Shown: piece by piece, positions 1 through 12,270 of the stretch
How the letters are laid out: every line of letters begins with the position of its first letter
Position numbering within the stretch: position 1 is the first letter of the stretch
Assembly (NCBI GenBank): GCA_028641055.1
Contig: CM054057.1
Coordinates: forward strand, 328,878,482 to 328,942,481
Length of the DNA stretch: 64,000 nt
Source: Alopecurus myosuroides
Taxonomy: Eukaryota; Streptophyta; Magnoliopsida; Poales; Poaceae
Direction: 5' to 3'
Translations under genes and position numbers: made by a program
The notes under the pieces: generated by a model
What the model saw: the letters and a program-made list of their open reading frames with translations, nothing else
What the model was told of the DNA's origin: nothing
Databases searched by the model: none

Positions 1-1127
1 ACGTAACATCTTGCGACGAGCTCTTCTTCACCGCCATATATGAGAAACATATCCTTAGTTCTTCTCAAGTACTTAAAGATATTCTTGACCGTCGTCCAGT
101 TTTGCAAACCTGGATCGGATTGGTACCTACTAGTCAAACTAATAGCATGTGCCACATCCGGTCTTGTACATAGCATAGCATACATGATAGAACCTATGGC
201 TGAAGTATAGGGAGTCTTATTCATCTTTTCTCTATCTTCTGCTGTAGCTGGACACTGAGTATTACTCAACGTTTTGCCTTGCAACATAGGTAAGAACCCC
301 TTCCTACTATCTTCCATTCTGAACTTCTTCAGAATCTTTTCAAGGTATGTACTTTGCGAAAGTACAATTAAGCGTCTTGATCTATCCCTGTCGATTTTGA
401 TGCCTAATATATAACCTGCTTCACCAAGGTCTTTCATCGAAAAACTACTGTTCAAATAACCTTTTACGCTTTTAAAAAGTTCTATATCATTTGCAATCAA
501 CAATATGTCATCCACATATAGTACTAGAAATGCTACAGAGCTCCCACTCACTTTCTTGTAAATACAAACTTCTCCGTATGTTTGGACAAATCCAAACCCT
601 TTGATCACCTTACCAAAATGGAGGTTTCAACTCCGGGATGCTTGCTTCAGTCCATAAATGGAACGTTGAAGCTTACACACCTTGTCAGCATCCTTAGGAT
701 TAACAAAACCTTTGGGTTGCATAATATACAACTCTTCCTCAATGTCACCATTAAGGAACGCCGTTTTGACATCCATCTGCCAGATTTCATAATCGAAAAA
801 TGCAGCAACTGCTAACATAATCCTAACTGACTTAAGCATCGCTACTGGTGAGAAAGTCTCATCATAGTCAACTCCTTGAATTTGTCGGAAACCTTTTGCG
901 ACAAGTCGAGCTTTATAGACGGTCACATTACCATCAGCGTCAGTTTTCCTTTTAAATATCCATTTGTTCTCAACGGCCTTGCGGTCATTGGGTAAGTCCA
1001 CCAAAGTCCAAACTTGGTTTTCGTACATGGATCCTATTTCGTATTTCATGGCTTCAAGCCATTTGTTGGAATCTGGGCTCATCATCGCTTCATCATACGT
1101 CGCAGGGTCATCACCTCCATCTACCAT
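1..1127 (-). pseudogene. RT: copia reverse transcriptase, truncated by the window edge
   Basis: This RVT_2-type reverse transcriptase shows WIFKRKTDADGNVTVYKARL, YDETFSPVAMLKSVR, QMDVKTAFLNGDIEEELYI (first catalytic Asp) and IYGLKQASRS. The frame then hits a TGA at about 627 where the family has a Trp. The catalytic YVDD follows at 507-518. The 3' part, including RNase H, lies before base 1. The enzyme copied the element RNA into cDNA; the premature stop inactivates this copy. Confidence 0.9.
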
Positions 1128-2255
1128 GAAGTTTAATACGGGATCTCCGTACAGTTCAGGAGCTGTACGTTCCCTAGTTGACCTGCGAGGTGCGGCAGTT
1201 CCCTCTTATGGAGTTTCATGATTTTGATCATTAGCTCTCACTTCAACTGACGGGGTCGGCACCGGAACAACTTCCGGCGCTGCGCTACTCGCCATTCCAA
1301 GAAGAGAAGGTTCAATAACCTCGTCAAGTTCTACCTTCCTACTATTCACATCTTTCGAGAGAAACTCCTTCTCCAAAAAGGATCCATTCTTGGCAACGAA
1401 AATCTTGCCTTCGGATCTGTGATAGAAGGTGTACCCTATTGTTTCTTTAGGTTATCCTATGAAGACGCATTTTTCCGCTTTGGGTTCGAGTTTATCAGGT
1501 TGAAGCTTCTTCACATAAACATCGCATCCCCAAACTTTTAGAAATGACAGCTTAGGTTTGTTTCCAAACCATAATTCATACGGCGTCGTTTCAACGGATT
1601 TAGATGGTGCCCTATTTAAAGTGAATACAACAGTCTCTAGTGCATAACCCCAAAATGATAGTGGCAAATCTGTAAGAGACATCATAGATCGAACCATATC
1701 CAATAAAGTATGATTACGACGTTCGGAAGCACCATTACGTTGTGGTGTTCCGGCAGGTGTGAGTTGTGAAACTATTCCACATTGTTTCATATGCATGCCA
1801 AACTCGTAACTTAGATATTCACCTCCACGATGAGACCGTAGAAATTTAATATTTCTGTTACGATGATTTTCAAGTTCACACTGAAATTCTTTGAACTTTT
1901 CAAACGTCTCAGATTTGTGTTTCATTAAGTAAATATACCCATATCTACTCAAATCATCTGTGAAAGTGACAAAATAACGATATCCACCACGCGCCGATAC
2001 ACTCATTGGTCCACACACATCAGTATGTATGATTTCCAGTAAGTCTGTCGCCCGTTCCATGGTTCCAGGAAACGGGGTTCTAGTCATCTTGCCCATAAGG
2101 CATGGTTCACATGTTTCAAATGATTCATAATCAAGTGATTCTAAGAGTCCATCAGAATGGAGCTTCTTCATGCGTTTAACACCAATATGACCTAAGCGGC
2201 AATGCCACATGTAAGTAGCAATATCATCATTTAACTTAATTATTTTGGCATTCAC
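1128..2255 (-). pseudogene. int: copia integrase with GAG-pre-integrase domain
   Basis: The frame begins with the GAG-pre-integrase zinc-binding region: WHCRLGHIGVKRMKKLH, then CEPCLMGKMTRTPF (an HHCC finger). The catalytic core follows, with HTDVCGPM (first Asp), YFVTFTDDLSRYGY (second Asp), and E in the TPQRNGASERRNHTLLDM region. This enzyme inserts the cDNA into host DNA. The frame is broken by a TAA at about 1452, shortly after the CVFIG motif, and by another TAA at about 1207 in the acidic linker that leads to the reverse transcriptase. Both look like point mutations. Confidence 0.88.
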
Positions 2256-2789
2256 ATTATGAATATGTGTATCAAATTATCAATACTATCAAGATTCAAA
2301 AGAAATAAACTATTCTTCTCAGGTGCATGACTATAAAAGATATTATTCATATAAATCGAACAACCATTGTTCTTAGACTTAAAGGAATAACCATACCGCA
2401 TTAAGTAAGATCCAGAGACGATATTCATGCTTAATGCAGGCACCAAATAACAAATATTGAGGTTTATAACTAATCCCGATGGTAGACGTAGAGGCAACAT
2501 CCCGACGGCGATCACATCAACTCTTGATCCATTGCCGACGCGCATCGTCACCTCATCCTTTGCTAGTGGCCGCTTATTCTGCAGCTCCTGTTTCGAGTTA
2601 CATATGTGAGCAACCGAACCAGTATCAAATACCCAGGTGCTACTGTGAGTACTAGTAAGGTACACATCAATAAAAAAGTATATCATATATACCTTTGTTC
2701 ACTTTGCCGACCTTCTTATCTACCAGATAATTGGGGCAATTGCGCTTCCAGTGGCCAGTACCCTTGCAATAAAAGCACTCAGTCTCAGG
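2252..2789 (-). pseudogene. gag-pro: copia gag zinc knuckle and protease
   Basis: Directly beyond the LARD the gag frame resumes with a CCHC zinc knuckle, CFYCKGTGHWKRNC, at 2736-2777, spaced C-x2-C-x4-H-x4-C, which binds genomic RNA. About 110 bp further on, the aspartic protease core STWVFDTGSVAHICNS appears with the catalytic DTG near 2618-2626. Protease would cleave the Gag-Pol polyprotein. The protease frame ends at 2252 and the GAG-pre-integrase region continues in a different frame at 2255, so a frameshift separates them. Together with the LARD insertion this leaves no translatable polyprotein. Confidence 0.88.
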
Positions 2790-2794
2790 CTTAG

Positions 2795-5700
2795 TGTGAC
2801 GCCCCGAGATCGGGCACTATGCAGATTTCAGCATTCCCGCCAAAATCCACATAATAACCGATTCCAGGTTGCCACTTGTGATAATCATTACAATAGTTCA
2901 CGAATATTCCACAATTACAACAGAATCAGATAGATACAAGATGACTCAGACGAGCCAGGGATACAACTGATACATTACAAGATCCAAATAACAGCGGAAG
3001 AAACAACATAGCGTCCGGCTACGGACAAGATCCAAATTGGACTAAGAGTCCTGAAGATAACCGAGAGCGTCCAATCCCTGCCCAGGCCAAGCCGGAGGGA
3101 TTCCCAAGCTAACGTCGTCAGACTTCAAACCTGTTGACTGCAATATTGAATATGCAGCCACGAAAAAGATTCGTGGGTCAGTACGGTTAAGTACTGGCAA
3201 GTGGATAAACCCATACTCACAAGATACCGGCGTAGCCAGTCATCACAAGATACAAATACTTTAGGATCAACGGAAAGGAAGGGGTTATTGCAAATAAGCG
3301 ACAGCAGGCTGCACTAACCAACTACAGAGAGATACTACCACTTCCGGCTAACAGAAAGAAGATAAGATCGAGTATTGTAACCAACTGAAAGATAACTTCA
3401 AACAAACCCATCCTGGATCTCGCCCCTTATCCGAAGAAGCAATCCGAGGATAACTCACACGGTTGGATTAATGATGGTTCAGATTATTGTGTCAATAAGC
3501 CTATTACTAGTCAAGTTGTTAATCATTGGGTGTAAGATTGTTAATCATTAGGTTTAAGTTGTCCTGAGTACTTGTTAGCCAGTACTTTCACCAAGTAATC
3601 CATAACCGCGGAAAACACGGCTTCTCGAGAAGATTATCCCTGCAGGGTTGCACCAATTTAGCCGTACACGCAAGAATAACCCGCCAGATGGGGAGCTAAC
3701 CCACCAAGCGAGGTACTCTACACAACTCAACTCTTCTTCGCATCAAGCCCAAAGAACCTTGGGCGCACGGCTAATCGAGCCCCGAAGAAAAGGGACCCTC
3801 ATAGCACTCTAAGACCGTGTCCCCCTATATGCCGACTACGAAAGTTCCACTCGGGATCCAAGGGCTCGCAAGATCATGCATGCAGCAAATGGAAAGCCCG
3901 AACTAAATGAGGCGATTTGGACGAGATGCGAATCGAGTCAAGTTGAGGGGGGCGCCCATACTCGCTTCCCACATGCGGGTAGTGCGCTCATCATGGATCA
4001 GTAGACAAGACCCTTTTCCTATTAGGGTCGACACTAGCAGGCCTCAAAACCACACAGGGCCTCCTGCCGGTGCCTTATCATCAAATTATTATTTAACAAT
4101 AGCATTAGCATGATTGATTGATTAAACATCGAGCCCCCAGAACATAATGAGTAATAACAGAAAGTAACGGGTAACAGACTCGAGCAAAACAACCTAAGCA
4201 TGCTAGTAAGACACGGGCACAAGCAATGGTTATAGGTGTGGAGGTGAGGCAATATCAAGGTTAAGGGATTCATGTGATGGGTTCGTAACAGAAACAACTA
4301 CTACTAAGGCTAGCAGAAAAGAACAACGGAAAGTATCGGTAACAAGTGATGAAAGGCAGCCCTATGGCAGCAAGTGAGTATACTTGCCTGAGATCCCGCA
4401 AGGTAGCAGAACTTGTCGTTGCTCACATCATCTCAACGTCCTATCCGGGAAGAAGCAATGAACCTCGAACAAACACCGGATGCAACAATTACTACTACGG
4501 CAAAAGATCCAGCATGATCAAGATATGGATGCATGACAAGTTTAACGATGCATCAAGGTAAACTAGTTGACAAGATAAACAAATTTAAATGGACCCATAT
4601 GCAATTTGAGTTGCATATGAAAAGCCCACGAATTATGGTTGAAACAATTGTTTTCCAACTAATCATCAGGTGAAAGTGGTTTAGTATGATGCATGGATGA
4701 GGAAAACAACAAAATAACAACAATAGAACCAATTGAAATAAGGTTTAACAAGTTTGGAAATTATTGGTTAAGTGTGGAAAGTTTGGTTACTTAAACATGT
4801 CACACAAGCAATTGTTGTTTTCATCAAGTTAAAGTGTTCAAAACAAATAACAAAATTTATATTTGAAAAGAACATCAAATTTTAGTTGGATTACATGTTT
4901 CACATATTGAAATTGGAATTAGGATAATCTAATTATGAATTAAACAATATTAAACAAGTTTTAAATGGATTTGAAACAAGTTTGAATTTAATTGAAGTTT
5001 TATTTGTTCAAAACATAATTTCAAACTCACATTTGAAAAGTTCACACTTTGATGGTTTGAAAACATATTTTACATGTTTAGAAATAATTAAATTAGAGCA
5101 AGTTATGATTTTAGCAATTTTAATTGAATTAAACAAGGTTTAAGTTATTTAGGGAATTTAAATTATTTAAAACATGAAACAAAAATTATATTTGAAAAGG
5201 TGAGTTGAAATGGTATGGAAAACATATTTTATTTGCATTTATTGGATTAATAATGAATTAGTTATTGAATTTAGAAATTAGCATTTGAATTATTCAAACT
5301 TGAATTTTAAATGCATTTGGAATTGTCAAAACAGTACACAAATGGATTATTTGGAAAGATCATTTAATTTAGAGCAATAAACATATATAACTTTTATTAA
5401 TTGGACTTATAGATTAAAAGTTATTAAAGATTTAAGTTTAGTGTTTAACTCTGCTATTTAAAAGAATTTAAATCGAAAACAGAAATATGTGGACAATTTT
5501 GTTACCGCACTGTTACTTAACCACGGCCACTGCCCATGGGCCACTGGCCAGCGTGGCACTGCGTGGCGCGGCTAGGAGGTGATGTGTCCCTGCAGGTCAA
5601 TGACGAGCGGGTCCCGCGCGCGCGCGTGGAAGGGGAAAATGGGAGGCAAAAATTGCCTCCCGCGGGACTCGATCCCGCGCCCCTGGGCGAGCGGACGAGG

Positions 5701-7280
5701 GGTGTTGCCAGTGCGGCTATTGAGCGTTTCGTGACAGGGTATGTGCGCGATTGTTTTTACGGTGTGATTTCCGTCAGTTAAGTTTTTTTTAACTGAACTT
5801 TGCTGCATCTCGCTGCAGGTACAGGTTACGGGACTGAAACTGCTCTGCATCTCGGTAGCGGACAGCGAGCGACAGCGCCATGGCCGCTGGTGCTCGACGC
5901 TGCTGTGGTGGCTCGCCGCCGTGTGCGGCTGGTGGCGGTGGTCGGTGGTCGTGCGGTGCGTGCGGGTGGGGAGGCGAACAGGGCAGGAGGAGAAGATAGG
6001 CAGGGGCTAGTACCTGCTGCTGGTCGTCGGCGTCAGGAGATGAGCAGAAGACTCCGGCGACGGCGCGGCCGCTGCGGTCCCTCCCAGCAAACGGCGAGGG
6101 CACGGGGAGACGCCGGGGACCGCCGCGGCTCCATTTTACGCCTCAGATGCTCCTCGAGGCGACCAGGTCGTTGCCGCGATGAGGAGGCCGAGGTGGGCTC
6201 ACGGTGGTTCAGTGGGTGCAGGGCTTCAGAACAGAGGGGGCTCGGGGGAAGAGGAAGAAGGGAAGGCTGCGCTAGCTGGAGAGGGGCTAGGGTTAGCGAG
6301 GCTAGGGCAGAGGTGGGGGCTTTTTATCGGGGAGGGAGCTATGGTACGGCAGCTCATCGGAATGGGGTGGGGATGATCGGATGGTTTGGATGATGATCGT
6401 ACCGTGGAAGAAGACGACAACAGAGAGGGGGTGGGCCAGAAAGTTTGGTGGGCTGGGGAGAAATAAGAGGATGGGGTTGGGCTGAGAGGAAGTAAAGGGA
6501 AAAAAAGGTATGGGCTGCCCCTCTCCTTTGCTTTTATTTTTTATTTTTTTTCTATTAGTTGATTTTTTTTGTAAAGAATAAAAGAGAGAGATAGAGAAAG
6601 GTTAGGGTTTTCTTTTAGGACTTATTTGTGATAATTTTCCAAAACAGCAATTAGAGCAAAGTTAACATTATTTCACAATTTGAAAATTTAATTTGATTTA
6701 AAGTTTGTTAAGTGAATTTTTCCCATAGAGTTTGGGGTATTTATTTGATAGATAAATTTTATTGATTTTTTTTTGCAACACAACAACAACAAGGTAGTTA
6801 AAAAGTAATTTCAACAACTTGAAATTATTAATTGGATATTAAATTGTTAGGTGATTTTTCAAATAGGGTTTGGTTGGAATTTTGGATTTAAACAAATTTT
6901 ATTTAATAACTTCAAGCAATTTGCAAACATTATTGAAGTTAATTTGTTTGCCAAATTTTAATATTTAAACCCATATTGAAATATGATAAATAAGATTGAT
7001 TTGATTGGAATGTTTGGAATTTTCCATTAGGGTTTTAATAACAGGGAAAATTGTATTAACAAGCATTTTGATTAAAACAACTCCAAACTTTTTGAAAAAC
7101 AAATGAGTGGTTTAGTTTGCAATTTTGAAATTGGAAATTTTGAGCAGGGGGTGAAAGTTTAAATTGTTTTGAATTTTTCAGTTGTGATGCAAACATGGTG
7201 CAATGCAATGTGATGCATATGATCCAAGCAAAAAAAGAAAACAAACAACTCTCTATTAGGGTAACACCCCAGGTGTTACA
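2795..7280 (-). repeat. 3' LTR of the nested LARD (left copy)
   Basis: The LTR is 4486 bp, starting TGTGACGCCCC and ending AGGTGTTACA. It contains AT-rich flanks, a GC-rich island (about 5520-6480) and a tRNA-like pair of pol III boxes (5665-5719). It also has a 9-bp-stem hairpin, GGGAGGCAA/TTGCCTCCC, at 5641-5661 and a telo-box at 6602-6610. It differs from the right LTR by only about 25-30 substitutions and small indels that I could see by eye, so the insertion is young. Open frames in the GC-rich island look like compositional accidents. Confidence 0.92.
5665..5719 (-). promoter_or_regulatory. tRNA-like A and B boxes inside the LARD 3' LTR
   Basis: On the minus strand, TAGCCGCACTGG (5708-5719) matches the pol III A box consensus TRGCNNAGYNGG at 10 of 12 positions. 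GGATCGAGTCC (5665-5675) matches the B box GGTTCGANTCC at 10 of 11. They are 32 bp apart, the usual tRNA spacing. The B box sits in a perfect 5-bp T-arm, GCGGG-ATCGAGT-CCCGC. This is a tRNA-derived relic or SINE head captured in the LTR; pol III activity is not shown. Confidence 0.5.
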
Positions 7281-7781
7281 GACGACACCACTAACAAGGG
7301 ATTGCGCCCTCGCAATCCACCTGCTAACCCGGGAGGGGAAAGAAGTTCGACTATCGATTCTTCGTGCTTCCGGTTGATCTCCTCGACACCACTAACAAGG
7401 GCTTCTCGACACCACTAACAAGAGATTCTTGCTCGGAGTGACGACGATGTTCTTCCACCAGGAACCTTCCGATGATCGAACCTATTAGGTTAAGGGCTCA
7501 GAAAACGTCCACCCACGTGGGATCCTAACACTTGGAAAAGGTAGACAAGGGGAATACTCCAAAACAAATAAGATGGGAGGGGAAATAGAATAGGGGTAAG
7601 GAGAAAACAAGGATCCTATTGAGATGTTTTTCCAAAATAGTTTAGCAGAAATAGTTTTTGACACTCTAGAAACAACGACCGTTAGCGAGGTTATCCTACG
7701 GGCTTTGCGGACCCGTTGCTTCGATAACCATTCGTATCGAAACAATCTCGGGAATCGGAAACCATGCTCTGATACCATTTT
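7281..7781 (-). other. Minimal 501-bp interior of the LARD
   Basis: This is all that lies between the two 4.5-kb LTRs. It carries the primer binding site at its right end and no coding domain. An 18-bp phrase based on CGACACCACTAACAAG occurs three times, at 7283, 7384 and 7407. I see no classical polypurine tract at the left junction; on the minus strand that end reads TTAGTGGTGTCGTC. Confidence 0.85.
7767..7778 (-). other. Primer binding site of the LARD
   Basis: On the minus strand this reads TGGTATCAGAGC, complementary to initiator tRNA-Met. It lies three bases inside the right LTR, which is therefore the 5' LTR. Confidence 0.92.
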
Positions 7782-10700
7782 GTGACGCCCCGAGATCGGG
7801 CACTATGCAGATTTCAGCATTCCCGCCAAAATCCACATAATAACCGATTCCAGGTTGCCACTTGTGATAATCATTACAATAGTTCACGAATATTCCACAA
7901 TTACAACAGAATCAGATAGATACAAGATGACTCAGACGAGCCAGGGATACAACTGATACATTACAAGATCCAAATAACAGCGGAAGAAACAACATAGCGT
8001 CCGGCTACGGACAAGATCCAAATTGGACTAAGAGTCCTGAACATAACCGAGAGCGTCCAATCCCTACCCAGGCCAAGCCGGAGGGATTCCCAAGCTAACA
8101 TCGTCAGACTTCAAACCTGTTGACTGCAATATTGAATATGCAGCCACGAAAAAGATTCGTGGGTCAGTACGGTTAAGTACTGGCAAGTGGATAAACCCAT
8201 ACTCACAAGATACCGGCGTAGCCAGTCATCACAAGATACAAATACTTTAGGATCAACGGAAAGGAAGGGGTTATTGCAAATAACCGACAGCAGGCTGCAC
8301 TAACCAACTACAGAGAGATACTACCACTTCCGGCTAACAGAAAGAAGATAAGATCGAGTATTGTAACCAACTGAAAGATAACTTCAAACAAACCCATCCT
8401 GGATCTCGCCCCTTATCCGAAGAAGCAATCCGAGGATAACTCACACGGTTGGATTAATGATGGTTCAGATTATTGTGTCAATAAGCCTATTACTAGTCAA
8501 GTTGTTAATCATTGGGTGTAAGATTGTTAATCATTAGGTTTAAGTTGTCCTGAGTACTTGTTAGCCAGTACTTTCACCAAGTAATCCATAACCGCGGAAA
8601 ACACGGCTTCTCGAGAAGATTATCCCTGCAGGGTTGCACCAATTTAGCCGTACACGCAAGAATAACCCGCCAGATGGGGAGCTAACCCACCAAGCGAGGT
8701 ACTCTACACAACTCAACTCTTCTTCGCATCAAGCCCAAAGAACCTTGGGCGCACGGCTAATCGAGCCCCGAAGAAAAGGGACCCTCATAGCACTCTAAGA
8801 CCGTGTCCCCCTATATGCCGACTACGAAAGTTCCACCCGGGATCCAAGGGCTCGCAAGATCATGCATGCAGCAAATGGAAAGCCCGAACTAAATGAGGCG
8901 ATTTGGACGAGATGCGAATCGAGTCAAGTTGAGGGGGGCACCCATACTCGCTTCCCACATGCGGGTAGTGCGCTCATCATGGATCAGTAGACAAGACCCT
9001 TTTCCTATTAGGGTCGACACTAGCAGGCCTCAAAACCACAAAGGGCCTCCTGCCGGTGCCTTATCATCAAATTATTATTTAACAATAGCATTAGCATGAT
9101 TGATTGATTAAACATCGAGCCCCCAGAACATAATGAGTAATAACAGAAAGTAACGGGTAACAGACTCGAGCAAAACAACCTAAGCATGCTAGTAAGACAC
9201 GGGCACAAGCAATGGTTATAGGTGTGGAGGTGAGGCAATATCAAGGTTAAGGGATTCATGTGATGGGTTCGTAACAGAAACAACTACTACTAAGGCTAGC
9301 AGAAAAGAACAACGGAAAGTATCGGTAACAAGTGATGAAAGGCAGCCCTATGGCAGCAAGTGAGTATACTTGCCTGAGATCCCGCAAGGTAGCAGAACTT
9401 GTCGTTGCTCACATCATCTCAACGTCCTATCCGGGAAGAAGCAATGAACCTCGAACAAACACCGGATGCAACAATTACTACTACGGCAAAAGATCCAGCA
9501 TGATCAAGATATGGATGCATGACAAGTTTAAAGATGCATCAAGGTAAACTAGTTGACAAGATAAACAAATTTAAATGGACCCATATGCAATTTGAGTTGC
9601 ATATGAAAAGCCCATGAATTATGGTTGAAACAATTGTTTTCCAACTAATCATCAGGTGAAAGTGGTTTAGTATGATGCATGGATGAGGAAAACAACAAAA
9701 TAACAACAATAGAACCAATTGAAATAAGGTTTAACAAGTTTGGAAATTATTGGTTAAGTGTGGAAAGTTTGGTTACTTAAACATGTCACACAAGAAATTG
9801 TTGTTTTCATCAAGTTAAAGTGTTCAAAACAAATAACAAAATTTATATTTGAAAAGAACATCAAATTTTAGTTGGATTACATGTTTCAGATATTGAAATT
9901 GGAATTAGGATAATCTAATTATGAATTAAACAATATTAAACAAGTTTTAAATGGATTTGAAACAAGTTTGAATTTAATTGAAGTTTTATTTGTTCAAAAC
10001 ATAATTTCAAACTCACATTTGAAAAGTTCACACTTTGATGGTTTGAAAACATATTTTACATGTTTAGAAATAATTAAATTGGAGCAAGTTATGATTTTAG
10101 CAATTTTAATTGAATTAAACAAGGTTTAAGTTATTTAGGGAATTTAAATTATTCAAAACATAAAACAAAAATTATATTTGAAAAGGTGAGTTGAAATGGT
10201 ATGGAAAACATATTTTATTTGCATTTATTGGATTAATAATGAATTAGTTATTGAATTTAGAAATTAGCATTTGAATTATTCAAACTTGAATTTTAAATGC
10301 ATTTGGAATTGTCAAAACAGTACACAAATGGATTATTTGGAAAGATCATTTAATTTAGAGCAATAAACATATATAACTTTTATTAATTGGACTTATAGAT
10401 TAAAAGTTATTAAAGATTTAAGTTTAGTGTTTAACTCTGCTATTTAAAAGAATTTAAATCGAAAACAGAAATGTGTGGACAATTTTGTTACCGCACTGTT
10501 ACTTAACCACGGCCACTGCCCGTGGGCCACTGGCCAGCGTGGCACTGCGTGGCGCGGCTAGGAGGTGATGTGTCCCTGCAGGTCAATGACGAGCGGGTCC
10601 CGCGCGCGCGCGTGGAAGGGGAAAATGGGAGGCAAAAATTGCCTCCCGCGGGACTCGATCCCGCGCCCCTGGGCGAGCGGACGAGGGGTGTTGCCAGTGC

Positions 10701-12265
10701 GGCTATTGAGCGTTTCGTGACAGGGTATATGCGCGATTGTTTTTACGGTGTGATTTCCGTCAGTTAAGTTTTTTTAACTGAACTTTGCTGCATCTCGCTG
10801 CAGGTACAGGTTACGGGACTGAAACTGCTCTGCATCTCGGTAGCGGACAGCGAGCGACAGCGCCATGGCCGCTGGTGCTCGCCGCTGCTGTGGTGGCTCG
10901 CCGCCGTGTGCGGCTGGTGGCGGTGGTCGGTGGTCGTGCGGTGCGTGCGGGTGGGGAGGCGAACAGGGCAGGAGGAGAAGATAGGCAGGGGCTAGTACCT
11001 GCTGCTGGTCGTCGGCGTCAGGAGATGAGCAGAAGACTCCGGGGACGGCGCGGCCGCTGCGGTCCCTCCCAGCAAACGGCGAGGGCACGGGGAGACGCCG
11101 GGGACCGCCGCGGCTCCATTTTACGCCTCAGATGCTCCTCGAGGCGACCAGGTCGTTGCCGCGATGAGGAGGCCGAGGTGGGCTCACGGTGGTTCAGTGG
11201 GTGCAGGGCTTCAGAACAGAGGGGGGCTCGGGGGAAGAGGAAGAAGGGAAGGCTGCGCTAGCTGGAGAGGGGCTAGGGTTAGCGAGGCTAGGGCAGCGGT
11301 GGGGGCTTTTTATCGGGGAGGGAGCTATGGTACGGCAGCTCATCGGAATGGGGTGGGGATGATCGGATGGTTTGGATGATGATCGTACCGTGGAAGAAGA
11401 CGACAACAGAGAGGGGGTGGGCCAGAAAGTTTGGTGGGCTGGGGAGAAATAAGAGGATGGGGTTGGGCTGAGAGGAAGTAAAGGGAAAAAAAGGGATGGG
11501 CTGCCCCTCTCCTTTGCTTTTATTTTTTATTTTTTTTCTATTAGTTGATTTTTTTGTAAAGAATAAAAGAGAGAGATAGAGAAAGGTTAGGGTTTTCTTT
11601 TAGGACTTATTTGTGATAATTTTCCAAAACAGCAATTAGAGCAAAGTTAACATTATTTCACAATTTGAAAATTTAATTTGATTTAAAGTTTGTTAAGTGA
11701 ATTTTTCCCATAGAGTTTGGGGTATTTATTTGATAGATAAATTTTATTGATTTTTTTTTGCAACACAACAACAACAAGGTAGTTAAAAAGTAATTTCAAC
11801 AACTTGAAATTATTAATTGGATATTAAATTGTTAGGTGATTTTTCAAATAGGGTTTGGTTGGAATTTTGGATTTAAACAAATTTTATTTAATAACTTCAA
11901 GAAATTTGCAAACATTATTGAAGTTAATTTGTTTGCCAAATTTTAATATTTAAACCCATATTGAAATATGATAAATAAGATTGATTTGATTGGAATGTTT
12001 GGAATTTTCCATTAGGGTTTTAATAACAGGGAAAATTGTATTAACAAGCATTTTGATTAAAACAACTCCAAACTTTTTGAAAAACAAATGAGTGGTTTAG
12101 TTTGCAATTTTGAAATTGGAAATTTTGAGCAGGGGGTGAAAGTTTAAATTGTTTTGAATTTTTCAGTTGTGATGCAAACATGGTGCAGTGCAATGTGATG
12201 CATATGATGCAAGCAAAAAAAGAAAACAAACAACTCTCTATTAGGGTAACACCCCAGGTGTTACA
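7782..12265 (-). repeat. 5' LTR of the nested LARD (right copy)
   Basis: The LTR is 4484 bp and nearly identical to 2795-7280. It has the same GC island (about 10505-11465), tRNA-like boxes (10651-10705) and telo-box (11587-11595). Being the 5' LTR, it should hold the active promoter, reading leftward. Confidence 0.92.
10651..10705 (-). promoter_or_regulatory. tRNA-like A and B boxes inside the LARD 5' LTR
   Basis: This is the copy of the 5665-5719 motif pair in the right LTR, with both boxes, the 32-bp spacing and the T-arm unchanged. It lies on the same strand as the element. Confidence 0.5.
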
Positions 12266-12270
12266 CTTAG

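Larger units (their letters stand above)
2795..12265 (-). mobile_element. LARD-type retroelement (Sukkula-like), nested in the copia gag
   Basis: The element has two near-identical LTRs (2795-7280 and 7782-12265), an interior of only 501 bp and a perfect CTTAG target duplication. LTR ends read TGTGACGCC...GTGTTACA. The minus-strand primer site next to the right LTR shows that transcription ran leftward, so the right LTR is the 5' LTR. No Gag or Pol domain is present. Barley LARDs such as Sukkula are known to have LTRs near 4.5 kb and an interior of several kb. The LTR length fits that group, but the interior is far shorter. The Sukkula affiliation is inference from LTR size and the GGGGCGTCACA-type end. 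Confidence 0.9.

Noticed and set aside
5800..6393. 197-codon open frame, and equivalents at 10785-11261
   Set aside because: It lies in the GC-rich island of a LARD LTR, overlaps other open frames on both strands, is rich in Arg/Gly/Ala and has no domain. The copy in the other LTR is shortened by a frameshift.
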